A stretch of 64,000 bases of DNA from Warburgia ugandensis (GCA_035236585.1 CP141132.1:19753945-19817944); one strand, 5' to 3'; positions 37,308 to 50,440 are shown, numbered from the stretch's first letter. The notes: generated by a model from the letters alone, not told the origin. Translations and numbers: made by a program.

Positions 37308-38130
37308 ACTATGCCCTGATGTTTATTATTTTAAACCAATTTCCTTGGGAGTATGCAAGATTTATTGTATGCTAAGTATAAAGAGTTGTCGAACTACATG
37401 GATAGAATAAATTTCTAACAAATCTAAGGGTTTTTTTTTTTATAAACAAAATCTGGAACTAAAGTATAGCAAATTAAACTAAAGCTAAGATGATAGAGAG
37501 TAATTTAGGAACTTTGAATCCACCAAAAGAATCTTGATAATGTTTCTCATTACTTGAAAACATGTATGAATTAAAAGCCTTGGCTACAAGTTAAAACTTC
37601 TTCTAAAGAAGGAAAAAATATTCTAATGGCCTGACCTATCTAAATTAGCATGAATTATCTACAAGCTATAGGCATGACTCATCTAATCTTAGCATAACCT
37701 ATCCAAGAAAGCATTCACTCATATATTAAAGATCATTTCATAAACACCTTATTTAAACTACAAGTGTTAGAATTGATACTAGATAAAAATACTAAAATTG
37801 TTCTTCAAAGAAAATCTTATCATGAAATTGTTCATACATCAATTTCCAAACAAGAACTCAATAAAATTATATGAGAAACATGAGCACTCATCTTTAGCTT
37901 CTTCCAATCTATAAGTTTCAAGCTAGTTGTGGTAAGGAGGGTGTTTGGTGTTTTTGATGGAGGCCTATGATAAATTGGTTGAAAAAATAAAAAGTGATAT
38001 ATTTAAACAATTGCATAAAGGAGGTTTGATGATAGTTTCATTGTCCTTATGTAATAAATCTCTATCTCATCCTCTCTATTGTATATTTGATTTATGGGTC
38101 GGTCAATGACTATTCATCCTTGATTCTCGT
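37306..38130. other. CACTA interior, nothing recognised
   Basis: AT-rich sequence between the CT tract and the Ulp1-like remnant. No domain or transposon end was seen. Confidence 0.4.
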
Positions 38131-38139
38131 TAAAACATC

Positions 38140-39440
38140 GTGGTAGTTGGTTCATGTTATGAGCATGAATCAACCATTTTGCATGGAATTAGTATGCCAC
38201 CAAGTACAAAGCAAGTGTCCATTACCATGGCTTTGGATGTGAATGTTAGCCTACCATTCCCTTTAGAAATGAAAAATATTAAAACCATTGGGCAGACAGT
38301 TACATATCACGTCCCTTGGCCATCAAGGTCACCCATTGTCCCACCATCACCTATAGATCCTCTTCATTGATTAATATTATTTAGTTAAAAATTTCTACAT
38401 CTTTTACAACAGATATCTAAGGATCATATGGAAGCCCCACCTAACATGTCTCAATTCCTAAGGTTAATCTAGTCTCATAACAAAGATAGGGCAATCAATC
38501 TTGTACAAATCCAAGAGGGAGTGCTTAATGATGATGATGTTGAAATGCCACTTATGGCAGAGGACCTACTACAAGTTTGCCTATGGGATCAACTCGTGCA
38601 CCCTCACATTGTTTCCTACATGGGGTATATGCACATATTAGCTTATAAAATATTTGAGATTACATGTTATATTTTCATGGTATAGGTAATAATTATTTCT
38701 TTTATGCAGCTTCTTGAATGATGCAGCTAGCCTTTTTGAGGTTAAGGGTATACTTTACCAATTTCTTAACCCCAACATCATTTGTGGAGAGGTAGAGCAA
38801 TGGTCGATAGAGAGGCGTGTTGATGATATTTTACTAGGCTTCTTTCGGTGCTCTAAGGGATAGGGCTTAATGATTCCTTATAATAGCAGGTAAGTTTTGA
38901 TTTTCTTGTTTTCTTGCAAACTTATTTTATACTTAGGGATTGTCAACTTTAATTACTATTTATATGACTATCTATATAGGGCTTATTAGATGTTGGTTGT
39001 TTTGGACGTGCATCGTGGGTAGGCTTTCTTGTTTTATTCTTGTGGATCACACATCCATCTAGCCCTCGCAGAAATTATAAATAAATATGCTTTTATTCTT
39101 TTCATGTATTATGTGTAGATAAATAATTTGTTATTTATCTATAATGCATTTGAAATTTAAATTTGTAGAGCATGGTTAACATGGGCTAATCTAACCGAGA
39201 CTATACAACCACGAAAACTCACTTAGAAGAACGTCAAGGTATAGAAAACAATTAATTACTCTATTTTAAAACTAATTAAACTTACAATATTACAAATGAT
39301 ATTTATGGATTCTTTTGTTGTCCTTGTTGCACAGTGCCGTAGATAATAGTTTGACTACTTGTACGGCTATTATATGTTGGGATACATGAGGAACCTAGTA
39401 TTTGATGATATTGATGTCTCCCATTTAAGAAAGGTAAGAA
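38140..39440 (+). pseudogene. Ulp1-like (C48) protease gene remnant of the CACTA
   Basis: The leading frame (38,140-38,370) is 76 residues with a VTYHVPWPSRSPIVPPSP tail. The segments that follow are separated by intron-like AT-rich DNA and one GGTAAGTTTTG donor. They read EGVLNDDDVEMPLMAEDLL, YQFLNPNIICGEVEQWSIER, RRVDDILLGFF, an IPYN...W stretch and finally GYYMLGYMRNLVFDD near 39,365. This order matches the Ulp1/C48 protease domain that many plant CACTA and Mutator elements carry. The catalytic Cys region is eroded: where GYYxLRYM-type sequences are normally preceded by Cys-Gly I see Leu-Tyr. Several stops interrupt it. Confidence 0.6.
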
Positions 39441-39539
39441 ACTTTTACTTTTCATAATCGTATATTTTTCATAGATTTTTATGGATCCATTTTAAATAAT
39501 ATGCCCGAATTAAATATGTTGCATTACAAGCTGTTGTGC

Positions 39540-39830
39540 TTTCTGAGTGGGCAAACAAGAAGAGACTTTTGAAGTCGTTTAGGGCTAAATGACTTCTAAA
39601 GTGGGCTACTTTTAAAGTCATTTAGGGCTAAACAACTTTAAAAATATACCACTTTTAATGTCGTTTAGAGATAAATGACTTTAAAATTTGAATATTTTTG
39701 AAATCGTTTAGACCTAAATGACTTTAAAAGTGGGGCACCATTGAAGTACTTTTGCAGTCATTTATGGATAAACAGCGTCAAAATTTTAATACTTTTGGTA
39801 GAAGTTGCTTTTTAACTAACTTCTATTATT
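39540..39830. repeat. CACTA subterminal palindrome array, right
   Basis: About five imperfect palindromes of the same AAGTCGTTTAG - loop - CTAAATGACTT type as on the left side, adjoining the right terminal repeat. Confidence 0.85.
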
Positions 39831-39831
39831 A

Positions 39832-39868
39832 CTTTTTACCGACTTTAAAAGCCTCCCGTGTTGTAGTG
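39832..39868 (-). repeat. CACTA right terminal inverted repeat
   Basis: The minus strand begins CACTACAACACGGGAGGC. It is followed by the AAA duplication. Confidence 0.9.
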
Positions 39869-39871
39869 AAA

Positions 39872-40480
39872 ACCATTCTATGTCTTCTTAGAACTGTGGT
39901 TTGATGAAGAAACATAGACTATGATACTAGGGTTTAAGATTTTCTTCAAACATCTTACTTTTGATATGGAAAGCAGACTAAGTGATATTAGTAAAGATAT
40001 GATTATGGAAGACTTCAAATGTAATGAGATTCAAAAGTTCTTCCAAGGAGGTAATGCATCAGTCATGCTAATCATTAAAGATATCATTGTACCTCTCGTC
40101 CCATTGTCCCTTTCATTGGCTCTCTTGATAATTGGGTCACGGATTGTTTCACTCATCCCGATCTTGCTTTTCTTATTCTTGAGAATCTTAATGTACTCCC
40201 AACTTTAAAATCAATGAATCTTAATCTTGACTTTCCTTATTTCTATTCTTTTGAACATCTTTCTATTAATCATTCATGAATATAATGACCCTCCAAATGA
40301 ACTCTTAAAAATGATTGAATAATTAATGGTGAATTGAACTAAACCTGGTGATGATAATTTTGAAGATATTAATATAGGGATCTGAGATAATAAACAGGAG
40401 ATGTCAATCAACACTAACTTAAACTAAGATGAAAAGTCAAGACTTGGGTCTCTACTCACGAAAAGTCAAGACTTGTGTCT
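39872..40480 (+). pseudogene. Tat linker between protease and reverse transcriptase, remnant
   Basis: The Tat polyprotein resumes after the CACTA. An NDPPNELLKMIE stretch matches the acidic linker that precedes the reverse transcriptase in this lineage. Broken. Confidence 0.55.
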
Positions 40481-40489
40481 CTACTCATG

Positions 40490-41270
40490 AAGTAGAAAGA
40501 TGTCTTTGCCTTGTCCTATGAAGACATGCCTAGGATTAACATTGATATTTTGCAAGATGAGATTCCCACCTTCCTTGATGCCAAACTATTTGACAAAAAG
40601 CTTGAAGGATGAGGAAAGAATGCGAAGAATTAGATCAATATTGTCCCTGTGCCAAAGAAGAAGTTTAGAAACATTTGAAAGTAGGTTTATAGAATTTGTT
40701 CGCTATGTAGAATGGTTAGCCAACATTGTCCCTATCCTAAAGAAAGATGGTCGAGATAGGGTCAGCGGTGACTTTCAGATTTAAACAATGCTTGTATCAA
40801 AGATAACTTTCCACTTTCCCACATAGATCTCTTGGTTGAAAAAATAACTAGGCATGCTCTACCTTCTTTCATAGATGGCTTCTTAGGATATAATCAAGTT
40901 AGGACAACACACAAAGATAAGGCAAATTCGTAATTTCTCACTCTATGGGGAACCTATTGTTACAAAGTGATGCCTTTTTGTCCTAAGGATGTAGGATTTG
41001 CCTACTAGAGAACAACCACCACCCCATTAGATATCTTAATGACAAGAAAGTGGAGACATGATTTTTAAATCACCCATGAGAGAAGGACATATCATAGCCC
41101 TAAGGAAATTCTTTTACACAATCTACTTATATGAGTTGAGATTGAACCTAAAAAAACTGCATTTGGAGTCCCATTTAGAAAGTTACTCAAATTTATGATC
41201 ACTCAAATGGGCATTAAGGTCCCCCCTTCCATGATCAGAACCCTTCAAGAAAGGCCTCCACCTTAGCCTG
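40490..41270 (+). pseudogene. Tat-type reverse transcriptase remnant
   Basis: Readable pieces include FALSYEDMPRINIDI, WLANIVPILKKDG and the equivalents of the PLPHID and MDGFSGYNQ blocks, in family order. Broken several times. Confidence 0.85.
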
Positions 41271-41990
41271 TGAAAGAAATTTGAGGTTTCTTTTTTTTTT
41301 GTTTTTTGTTCAATACCTAAACAAATTCATCTCCCATATCACCACCATCTGTGAACATATCATTAAGCTCTTGAAGATAAATGCTACTAAGATTTGGAAT
41401 GATGAACATTAGAAAGACTTCAAAACCATCAAAGATTAATTTTCTTCTCCATCAATCCTAATGCCTTAATCCTAGAGAAACCCTTGCTATTGTATCACTC
41501 AATCCATGACACCAAAATGGCTAGTATGCTTGCAGCTTGATGAGAATGGTAGAGAGATTAGTTGTTTATATTTGGAAGAAGATGTTGGCCTATGAAACTC
41601 CATACATATCAATTGAGAAGAGATATGATGCCATAGTTTGGGCTCATAAAAATTACCAGCATTACATGCTTGCATGTAAAGTTAAGATTATTGTCCTATT
41701 GGATCCACTTGAGTATCTCCTAAAAAAGGCAGCATTCTTTAGAAGAGTAGCATGATGGTTTCTCTTGTTATTTGAGTTTGGCCCCAAATATACCTCCTAG
41801 AAATCCATCAAAGGCTGAGCCAACTCAGACCACCTTGTGGAACATTCCATTGTTGGCTCTTCCCATGTATCCAAAAGGTTCTCTAATGAAGAATCTCTTA
41901 AAAATGAAAATCCATACCTACCACTACGTTCAAAGATCCATAAGAAAGACCCATGTAAAGTCCAATAAATAATCCTACCCAACAACCATC
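41270..41990 (+). pseudogene. Tat-type RNase H remnant
   Basis: ETPYISIEKRYDAIVWAHKN and HYMLACKVKIIVLLDPLEYL match the conserved RNase H blocks of Ty3/gypsy polyproteins. Broken. Confidence 0.8.
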
Positions 41991-42029
41991 TACCTTGTCA
42001 AACCCTTCAACTCCACAAATTCTTGACCC

Positions 42030-42530
42030 CAACACCTAGAGACTTCATTTTAATGGAGCATTTGACATTGCCAAACATGTAGTTAGGGCATTACTCATTT
42101 CTCCCTTATAAGTATATTACCTAGTTGCTAGCAAGCTGCTCTACTTTTGCACTAAAAATGTGACTAAATATGAGGCATGCACAACTGGGCTAGGAATAGC
42201 AAGTGTACTTGATGTAGAGAAGATTATGATGTATGGGATTCAACATTAGTTTCCAACCAAGCAAATGGAGAGTGGCCAACTAGAGAGGAGAAGTTGATCC
42301 TATACATATATCATTTGTAACAGCCATGTGAGAAATTTGATCAAATCTTGTTTTGGCATATCCTCAGAGAACTAAACCAATATGTAGGCTTATTTCCATT
42401 AATTGTATCTTTCAAAGACAATTGTATCCTTCAGTCCATCAAAGACAATTGTCATGCCTATCACCATAAAATGAATAAAGGAACTAGCTTTCTGGTGTAA
42501 TTTAAAGTTACTCGCAAGCTTAAGAATCAA
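42030..42530 (+). pseudogene. Archaeal-type second RNase H (aRNH) remnant
   Basis: It carries an LHFNGAFDIA-like start, an LLISP segment and VTKYEACTTGLGIA, matching the NVAEYEA-LGL core of the extra RNase H found in Tat elements. This domain separates Tat from Athila and chromoviruses. It is cut by Athila-like element 2 at 42,532. Confidence 0.7.
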
Positions 42531-42531
42531 T

Positions 42532-45185
42532 TAAAGTATTCTCAAGTGAGCAAGGTCAATTCTATGAGGAATCTAACAAATTTACAATGGATTGGATCTT
42601 ATTCAAATTATTTAGCTTCACCCAGAAGAGAAGGGTTTGGATTGAATTAGGAGATTAAAGTACTCAAATTAGAAACTAAAACTAAAAAGAAAACTTGCCT
42701 AAATTAAAACTAAACAATGAAAATGGAAATTACCTAACTAACATGCAGTTAACTAAAGGAAACTACGGCACTTTAGAAAGTTTCAAACTAATCAATGAAA
42801 CTTATGGAAACTACTAAATTAGAAACTTACCTACACCTAAAACCTACTAAAAAAGAAACTTTCTAAAATAAAAAAAAGGAAAAATTTCCAAATCTAAAAC
42901 ATTGTGAAAAAAATTGATTAAGAATTTCTATAACAAATCATGCAACTAACTTATGCAAAAATCAAATAAGAAAGTGGTCTAGTACCATGCACATGGTCCA
43001 TGGACTGTGTGAATGGTTCTATGGCCCAAAAGATGACTATTTTTCATGATTTAATAGTAAACTAACATGCAAAATAATTACAAAATATAATAAAAACAAT
43101 AAAATATAAATGGGTACCTAAGTATTCAAGCAAAAAAAAGGTTTAGATGGCTAGAATTGAAGCACAAAATTAAGGAAAATAGAATTTCTAGAGTTTGGTA
43201 CTTATGAACATTCAACAAATCTCACATTAGAAAGCTATTCAAACAACAACTTATATGCAAGGAAAAAACTCATATCTCAAGTACTTTGATGAAATAATTA
43301 ATCCATAACAAGAATTCCTAGAGAATTTTATTGCAGCATATTCAAATTACACATAAAAATTAGGCACATAAAGTTGTCTACAACATATGTTAAGTGTGAC
43401 TATTCATGCTTGCAAAAGTGATTCTAAACAACGACAAAAATTCCATATAAAGCTCCTAAAATAAATTATAATAATATGTAAAGAAAATCCATGAATGAAT
43501 TTGAAAGAACCAAGGGTTAAGTGGTTTAACTGACTAAGAAAAAACTGCCCAAAACTAAGATGCAAAACAAGGAAACAAACATGTAGAAATAAGTGGAAAC
43601 TCAAGGCTCTAAGCTTTCTCCTCTCTTGGCTGTCACTACAAAGGGAACTTAACTTAGATCTTGAAGGAATAAGCAAGGAAAACTAGAGATTTGGAGGTAA
43701 GAAACAATGGAAACAAGGGTGGAACTAGGCATGGAATTCAAAGAAGTGAAAACAACATGAAACAACAATGAAAGTAAGCTATGAAAGTAAATTACTAACC
43801 TGGAATTGAAGAGCAAATAACCAAGAGAATAATTAGAAAACCAAAATAAGAAAAATACCAACAAAGTTCTAGAATCCAGCAACAACTTAAGCACCAAAGG
43901 AATGCTAGAATTCAAGGTTGCATCGCTCAACCTCTACTTAGAAAATTCTTTTGGAACATGGGACTATATAGATAGATGAGTGGTTTGCTAACTTAGAAAG
44001 GGGTGAAAAAATGAGAAAAGTAGCCCTAGGGTTAGGGTGTTAAATGAGGAAGGTTAAGCGGGAGATGAATTAGTAAGATGATGTAGGAAAGAGGAGTGGA
44101 AAGATGACATAAGAGAGACATGATGGCTGGTTTGTAATTTTTACCACGGCAGAGTATTTTTCATGGAAGGAAAGTGGGGCTCTATCCTTCCAAATTTGAT
44201 GATGTTTGATGGATTGAAAAGTTATGTAAGTGGTAAGGAATGGTGTTTAAGATATCTATATATATAAAGATCTATGGATTCAAAGTTATTTGGATTGAAG
44301 TAGGTTTAGAGTTTTCTATTTAGGAAACCCTTGTTCACCAAATAGGAAAGTGTGGGACATTTTTTTCATAATGACATGCCTCCCTCCATTAACTTGTAAC
44401 CCTCAGAAAAAGAGTCAGAGATGGAGTTGAAAAGCAGGGTTTCTCTCTTGATGGGTTCACCAGTGCATAATCATCTTATTTTTTATATAGTTCTTTCAAA
44501 CCTTAAAAATCCAAATTTAGAAAGTGGGCCATTGCTTAAATTCTCCTCCAAATGTATGACTCCATGTGGCATTTGGCTTAGTTGGCTGCTATGGCTCACT
44601 TTGAGGGCTCATTTGGCTTGGCTTCATGGCTCAAACCCTAGGCTTTAATGGCTAGAATGTCTCAGGTTGAATTCCTTAGCTTGTCATGTTTTGTCATGGC
44701 TTATATGGCTAAGGTGACTTGAATGGATCCCATCCAAAGGTAGTGGTAATGCATGGCTTGCTTCATGGGCCCATTTTAGTCACCTTTAGCTCTTCCAATT
44801 ACCTTCTTGCTTGCCCTAAGATGATCTTGAGCCTTTATAACACCTTGAATTGATGACATTTAGGCTTTGAATTTCTTAGGTTTTCTAGTTTGACTAGGAA
44901 ACCTCATGGATGACCTCAATTCTTATCTCAATCGAGCTCGGCCTCTGGATTACCTTCTCAAAACCTTTAAAAGAAGAAAAACCTAAATTAAATCCTAACA
45001 AGTTATGATCATTCACATACTTATTCTAGATTAGCCTTTGAATCTACAAAATATCACATTTTTTAATTCTTAGGTCAGAAATGCAGGTGTTATAAATTTG
45101 GTCTCAAATCCCTAATTTAACACTATAAGTTAGAACACATTGGCTACTAATTGGATACTTTTTCTACAAAATTGAATACTTATCA
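42532..45185 (-). repeat. 3' LTR of Athila-like element 2
   Basis: About 2.65 kb, collinear with 54,310-56,870. On the minus strand it starts TGATAAGTATTCAATTTTG. Confidence 0.87.
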
Positions 45186-46177
45186 TACTTCTAACTAGCA
45201 TTTTGCTAGTCTTGAGCAAAACATGTGAAAATAATGAAAATAAAATAATTACCATTTTTATAGTACTCACAATTGCATTTAGCATATGCAACAAGCCATT
45301 AAACCCCTAGGTTAGCCATAGTGGATGGGTAATGCCCCATGAGGGTTTGCATTGAATATACCGACAAAATTCTATAAGGTTGAGTTCCATATTTTATCTT
45401 AGAAAATACCCATTCATTAGCACCCTACTAGCTTTTCACAAATTAATGGAGAGGACTAACAATTTTGCAAATTATGCACACATTAAAGACATCTTATTCT
45501 TGCATGTGTGTGTATAGCCACATAAGTCATAACTTCTAATTAGATATACTCAAATTCCATTGAAAATATGTTTTGACCTCAAATCCTCTCAAGTATAATC
45601 TCATATATGAAGCACTCAGATAAGGGGTTGAACATATTTCTCTCATTATGTGACCAAATTTAATAAGCAAATGGTTCACATAAATTTTTAAATGCTAAAG
45701 AGATAAAGAAAATTGATCCTGAAGAGTGGATGTTATTATCAAGAATAGTAGGGGTCTTTTGCCATAATTTTGTCTTTTTATATACTCTTTAAGGCTATGT
45801 TCAACCAAAGATCCATAGGTCTTCAACTACAAGGACATAAGGATTTCAAAGGTTCAAAATTGAGTAGATGAACAATTGATCCTTGATATAATAAAGTGAA
45901 TTCCACCTATATTCTTATCTTTTCTTTCAATTCTTTTCATCTTTTTCTAATATCTCTTTCTTTTGGCTTTCCTTTTTCTTTTGACTACTTTGAAAGAAAG
46001 ACTTCTAATGTTTCTCTTCACTTCTTTAACTTTTTGTTTTGTTTGAACTTTTTCTACTAACTCTACTCATTTTGAAAGTGGGTAATGGTTTTATTATTTT
46101 CTAGGTTATTATGGGTTAAGTAAAAAAGGCTTAATAAAAAGCTTCAACACATGAGTAATATGAAAAACTAGCCATAT

Positions 46178-48801
46178 TGTAATGACCCCAATTTTTGTAA
46201 TATTAAAATCCCATGAAAAGTTCAGTTTTAAAGATAAGGGAATTTTGGTCATTTCACTAGTTTCCTTGACTAAACCCAGGAATTTGGTCCTAAAAATGGT
46301 TCCATTAAATGCATCTCGGAAAAAGGAATCCAACAAGACCAAAATCACCCAAAACGGAGTTAAAATGAGCAAGTTATGGCCCTTTGAAGTTCAGGGGCAA
46401 AACTTTAATTTTCACAAAAACGACTTAACCTAAAAAACACAGGGGCCCGTTTTGATACGGGCACCCCGTTGTCTTCAACCTTTAGAGGGTTCTAGAACGG
46501 TGGTGATTGGAGGAGAAATCACCGCCATTCTGGAGGTTTCTCCACCGCCATTCAAAGGCGGTGAGAGCCCCCTCCAGAACCCTCTCTTAGCTCTATAAAT
46601 AAAGCTCTTGGGTGCCTCTAATGGCAGCCCAAAACCTTGGAGAAAACCCATTGTGGAGTAGTGACCTAGAGGGGAAAACGAGGAGAAAAACCCAGCAATG
46701 AGCCAGGTACGTCTGAGATCGCTCAAAACCCATCTCCCCCATAGTTCCAAGGTCAATTTCCCTAAGTTTTTGCACGAAAAACCATGCAAAACAGAGTGCA
46801 GGAGAGCCACCAAGGACCCAGGGACGTCCCCTGGGCCGCACTGGTTCGACAGGGTCAAACCAGGGTGTCCTGAGGATGCCCCGGTCCCCCAGTCGACGCA
46901 GACGTTCCAGTCGGAACGTGACACGTCGAATGCGTCTGAAGAAAACCAACAGATGCGGCCGGGGACGCGCCCGCAAAAGAGAAAGACGGCGAAAAAAAGT
47001 CTGCGCGTCTGCAGACGCGCTCGCTGAGGCACACACCGCAGACGCGCAACGCCCTAGCATTCCGTCTTTTTGTCTTTAAAGACTCTATGTACATACGACA
47101 CTAAAATGCTTATAACTTGAGATCTAGAGCTCCAATTGAGGCTCCGCAAAAGGCGTTGTGTCCGTGTTGACGACGCGGACACATCCAAGCTATAAAATCC
47201 CTGATCAAGGCCCAATAAAAGGTGGGAATGACCCTTAGAATAGGATGGTGGCGCGTGGCCACTAGACCTTTGGAAAATTGATAATACCAAGGCCCAATTA
47301 GGACCTTAGGACACCCATAGGCATAGGGATGGACCCCTAATGCCTAAGTAAAATGACCAATTACTCTAAAACCTATAAAAGATAGGTCAAACTAACCTTG
47401 ATCCCCCAAACCATGATCAGGAGCGTCCGAGGACAAATGGGTTAGCGCGACCTAGCCCGGTAGGTGCTCTATCACTATTAGATTCTTTTAAAAGATCTAT
47501 TATTGTTTTGAGAACATATGTTTTAAATATATGACTTGATTTGCATGACTTAGTTCAGCATGCATGATAAATGCTTTGTACATAGCCATGTTTTGAAATG
47601 ATTGCATATACATTATGCACATATATGTGTTGCAAACAAGTGCATACATTGCATGATTTAAGTACTTGCAAAGATTGCATGTCCTTGAGAGTTGCCAAAA
47701 GACGCTGGAGTGCCGAGGGCCAGGCAGTTGTGAGGAACCCAAAGAGGACAAGTTTTAACAAGAGGTTTTGTCTTATTTAATGTGATTTGGGCAAGTAAGC
47801 CCATGGGTGCTATGCCGAGGGGTCTGGGTTGGCCACCCGGCCTCTACCACTAATAGGTGGATGGGTACCACGCCCAAAAAGAGGCAAGTCCCTACGTCGA
47901 CTGCATGTGGTACAGGGGGCTACCACTGGTGTCACGGCAATGGGTCGACGTGTCATAGGCCCCGTGGAGGCTATGACCGAGTGTCCTCAGGTACCCGGGG
48001 ACCACACGGCGAGGAGGTCATGGGCATAGTGGACCCTATGGTTTGATGATTTATGTGCATTTCATATAGCATGATATGAGGTTGGTCGACCATACCATAC
48101 TAGAGATCCATGAGTTGAACTCCATGAAGCATCTATTGCATATCATGATGTTATCATATATATATGATACTTTCAATTTTGGATTATGTGATCTTTTAAG
48201 TCATGAGTATTTTAGTTTGATCATGGATTCTTATACTGATATTGAACTCGAGTATTCAAACATACACATATTTTGAAGGAGCATATGATTTTAAAACATC
48301 TCATGCATTTATAAAACTAGTAGTGATAGGCTCCTACTGAGTATATTATATACTCACCCAATCCTTAACATTTTTCAGACATCAATAAGCACTTAAGGAC
48401 AGGATACGTCCGTATATATCATGGTTCGGGACAGCTCCACTCACAAAAAGAGGACATCTATGTTAGTGCTACGAGCAAGTGAATTCAAAAGGAAACAAAT
48501 ATACATGTACGTAAACTCTCAACCCTTTGGACATGTGTTTGTACTTAGTTACAGTTGGGCTGTGCGTTGTGACTGGAAAGACCTGGGGAAAAACATTTAT
48601 GATTTCTGATGTTTTTCAAAAACTACCTTAGTTGTTGTGAAAGCAAATGACACTCGGGGTTTTCAAAATGAGTTTAAAAACAAAAGATTTTCCGCTGCAT
48701 TGCATGGTTTTTATAAAATGGTTTTCAAATAGGGATGCATCCCGCCTTAGGAAATTAGATATTTCATTTAAAAATGCATGAGGAAAACCCGGGTCGTCAC
48801 A
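46178..48801 (+). mobile_element. Solo LTR B, same family as solo LTR A, opposite orientation
   Basis: A 2,624-bp unit starts TGTAATGACCCC and ends GGGTCGTCACA. It is flanked by a perfect 5-bp duplication, CATAT (46,173-46,177 and 48,802-48,806). It is collinear in reverse with 16,099-18,890. The two share a GC-rich core (47,690-48,050 against about 16,810-17,180) with the words GGTGGATGGGTACCACGCCC and GGGCATAGT. A TATA box lies at 46,594. No internal domains. Several long overlapping frames at 46,475-47,290 arise from the GC-rich R/U5-like part and are not genes. Confidence 0.92.
46594..46601 (+). promoter_or_regulatory. LTR TATA box, solo LTR B
   Basis: CTCTATAAATAAAGC, about 416 bases into the LTR, matching the TATA position of solo LTR A. 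Confidence 0.7.
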
Positions 48802-48937
48802 CATATACACTCCCATTAAGAGGTGAAAACACTAGACTAAGTTCTAAAATCTAGTTCCCATCACAATAGGGAACTATACCTCAAAAACTATTTTTTGTAT
48901 AGAAAGTTCAGAAAAATCCTAAACCCCTTTGTATATC

Positions 48938-48974
48938 TACACCCCCCAATCTAAATGAAACATTGTCCCCAATG
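48938..48974 (-). other. Athila post-coding signature of element 2
   Basis: The minus strand reads CATTGGGGACAATGTTTCAT and then a TTGGGGGGTGTAG G-run, the characteristic Athila motif downstream of integrase. Confidence 0.75.
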
Positions 48975-49129
48975 TTTGAAAACATAAGACCCAACATGAA
49001 TATGAAAAGTTGTAGAAAACTAGGATTTGAAAAATAGATGGGCTGCCTCCTGATAACGCTAAGTTTTAAGTCTACGGGCAGAGGTAATGATTAGTGAAAT
49101 GATAATGATCTACAAGGGTTCCTAAAAAG

Positions 49130-50440
49130 TCTAAGGTGGGTCATGATAATGAGGTGTCTCTAAAATTGTATCTTCAATTTCTAGGTTAGGTAGTTCTACG
49201 AAAGGTTTTAACCTCTGACCATTGACTTTTTGGATCTCACCATCCTTCTCAATTTGGATGCCCCCATGAGGACATACTATGTGTACTATGTATAGTCTTG
49301 TCCATCTAAGTCTAAGTTTGCATGGGAATAGATGCAATCATGAGTCGTACAATAAGGCCTTTTATCTAGGGGAGAATGATTTCCTTAAAATTCGTTTATC
49401 ATGGGTAACCTTCATTCAGTCTTTCTATATATGAGTAAAGTCATATGCATCTTTCCTCAATTCTTCCAACTCATTGATTTGGAGTTTTTAGCGGGTCCCA
49501 ATAGCATCTAAGTTGAAATTGAGCTTCTTGATAGCCCAATATGCCTTGTCTACTAGCTCTACTGGTAAGTGGTAGCCTTTCCATAGACCAAGTAGTAAGG
49601 TGACATACTTATTGGAGTTTTATAGGCTATACGATAGGCCCACAAAGCATCATCAAGTTGCATAGACTAGACTTTCCTACTTGGATTGACTTTCTTTTCT
49701 AGGATATACTTAATCTCCCTATTCGAAACCTCTACTTGGCCACTAATCTAAGGGTGGAATGGGGTGGATATCCTATGGTTGACACCATACTCTTTTATTA
49801 AATTCTCCAACACTTTATTACAAAAATGTTTTCCCCCATCACTTATTATGGCTCTTAGAGTACCAAACTATGCAAAAATATTTTCCTTTAAGATTCGTAC
49901 CACTATCTTGTGGTCATTAGTTCTACAGGGTATAGCCTCCACTCACTTAGATGCATAGTCCACTCCTACTAAGATGTAAATATTCCCAAAAGGAATTAGA
50001 AAAGGCTCCCATGAAATATATACCCCAAACATTGAATGGTTCTACAACAAGGATTGGGTTTAAGGGAATCATGTGTCTCCTTTCTAGACTTCTCAACTAT
50101 TGACACCTTACACATGCAGTGCAGTAAGCATGTGCATCCTTAAATATGGTGGGCCAATAAAAATCACACTACAAAAATTTTCTAGCTATCTTTCTAGAGC
50201 TAAAATGGCCCTCACATACATGATCATGATAGAAAGAGATTATTTGATTATGCTTACTTTTTGGTACACATCTCCTTATCACCTAATCAGGAAAGTACTT
50301 GAACAAGTACGAGTCGTCCCAAGCAAAGTATTTAACCTCAGTCAAAAATCTTTTCTTGTCTTGTTCGGTCCAATGATTTGGCATTTGTCCTATAAAAAGA
50401 TAATTTACTATATCACCATACCAAGGTATTTGGGAAATGT
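49130..50440 (-). pseudogene. Athila-type integrase remnant
   Basis: The C-terminal part (49,131-49,337) reads LFPCKLRLRWTRLYIVHIV and KVNGQRLKPFVELPN, which is the end of Athila integrase. Upstream pieces of the core lie between 49,400 and 50,440 on the minus strand. Broken. Confidence 0.8.

Larger units (their letters stand above)
33340..39868 (+). mobile_element. CACTA (En/Spm) DNA transposon, composite
   Basis: The left end is CACTACTACACATAAGGC. The right end on the opposite strand is CACTACAACACGGGAGGC. The 37-bp terminal inverted repeats agree at 31 positions. A 3-bp duplication AAA (33,337-33,339 and 39,869-39,871) is what CACTA elements make. Inside are arrays of imperfect palindromes near both ends, a first-exon candidate (35,822-35,947), a Ulp1-like protease remnant (about 38,400-39,440), a minus-strand L1 fragment, a (CT)45 tract and a captured Athila LTR piece. 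I recognise no TNP2-type transposase, so it is probably non-autonomous now. It sits in the protease-to-RT linker of the Tat fossil. Confidence 0.9.
45186..48937 (-). other. Spacer of Athila-like element 2, with solo LTR B inside
   Basis: Non-coding AT-rich spacer between the coding region and the 3' LTR, where Athila elements may carry an env-like frame. None was recognised. Part of it has a homologue inside the CACTA (34,560-35,334). Confidence 0.65.

Noticed and set aside
46475-47290. Cluster of long overlapping frames (up to 185 residues) on both strands
   Set aside because: They sit in the GC-rich part of solo LTR B, where stops are rare by composition. All frames overlap and none matches a known protein.
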